NCBI GenBank assembly: GCA_013400975.1
Contig: WBMZ01005344.1
Span: forward strand, 1 to 64,000
Reading direction: 5' to 3'
Source: Atrichornis clamosus
Lineage: Eukaryota; Chordata; Aves; Passeriformes; Menuridae
DNA: 64,000 nt
Positions 63,580 through 64,000 of this stretch are shown in pieces. The translations under genes were made by a program, and so were the position numbers. Positions within the stretch are counted from its first letter, which is position 1. Every line of letters begins with the position of its first letter. A model generated the notes under the pieces. That model searched no databases. It saw only the letters and a list, made by a program, of their open reading frames with translations, and was not told the origin of the DNA.

Positions 63580-64000
63580 GTGGGTGCCTTTGGTGGGTAA
63601 GGGCAGGGGACCTTTTGCTATGCAGGATGGTAGGATGAAGTCCCAGGCACTGTTAGGGTCAGTTCCTCCCCTCTGTGAATAAGGGAGAGCGTAAAAGGCT
63701 GCTGGGACACACCCACCCCCTTCCTGCACCGGCAAACACAAGGCTTTCCCTTCGACACTTTGCAAGGGACTCGTTTCTCTCCTCCTGCCTTGCCTGAGCT
63801 TTTGTCATGTGTTCAGCCCTCGGAGCCCACAGCTGGGAAAGCTGCCTGGCACTCTGAAATGCTGCATCTCACAAAGTAGGTCCCTGTAGGAAGGAAGGGA
63901 ATAGCTGTTCACATTGAAAAATGGCTCCAAAACTGCCTCTCTCACACAGAGGTCCTTTCTTCGCACTTGGGAACCCAGGGCTTGAGTGGTTTTCTCTGAG
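61314..64000 (+). other. Introns of the lectin gene and trailing sequence
   Basis: Intron 1 is 61314-62297, intron 2 is 62397-63427, and the third intron begins at 63580 and runs off the window. Nothing further is recognised. Poly-T at about 62527-62541. The ORFs at 62755-62982 and 63018-63272 are not needed for the reading frame, since exon 2 joins exon 3 in phase 1. Confidence 0.6.

Overview
The window is nuclear DNA from a bird. It has vertebrate genes split into small exons with GT/AG introns, many CR1 LINE fragments on both strands ending in the 8-bp ATTCTATG/ATTCTGTG-type tails, one LTR of a type I know from bird genomes, and a CpG island. A songbird or other neoavian is my best guess, from recall of the LTR family only.

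Layout, left to right. (1) YBX3 (+): coding exons 2 to 8 lie at 3560-18017, with a separate 3'UTR exon to about 18980; exon 1 lies left of the window. (2) A gene-poor convergent interval. (3) SYCE3 (-): two coding exons at 27628-27736 and 26352-26521, encoding a complete 92-aa synaptonemal complex central element protein. (4) A CpG island at about 28600-29270, the likely promoter of SYCE3 and perhaps also of STYK1. (5) A 12-kb stretch of CR1, LTR-like and unexplained sequence. (6) STYK1 (+): nine coding exons at 41561-48093, a complete 425-aa membrane pseudokinase. A probable sense-oriented solo LTR lies at 48392-49408. (7) A repeat-rich stretch to 61 kb, with an antisense CR1 that keeps ORF1 esterase, endonuclease and reverse-transcriptase remnants, plus one unassigned candidate terminal exon on the minus strand at 50133-50193. 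(8) The first three exons of a C-type-lectin NK-receptor-like gene (+, KLRG1-like) at 61079-63579; the rest lies beyond the right edge.

YBX3, STYK1 and killer-lectin genes are also neighbours on human 12p13, so the window looks like the edge of an avian natural-killer-complex region. SYCE3, which I recall on human chromosome 22, is the unexpected member. YBX3 (germ-cell mRNA binding) and SYCE3 (meiosis) are convergent germline-relevant neighbours. I see no operon-like or evidently undescribed system. The best leads are the SYCE3 position, a CR1 almost touching a YBX3 splice donor, the orphan exon at 50.1 kb, and the lectin receptor with a KLRG1-type tyrosine motif.
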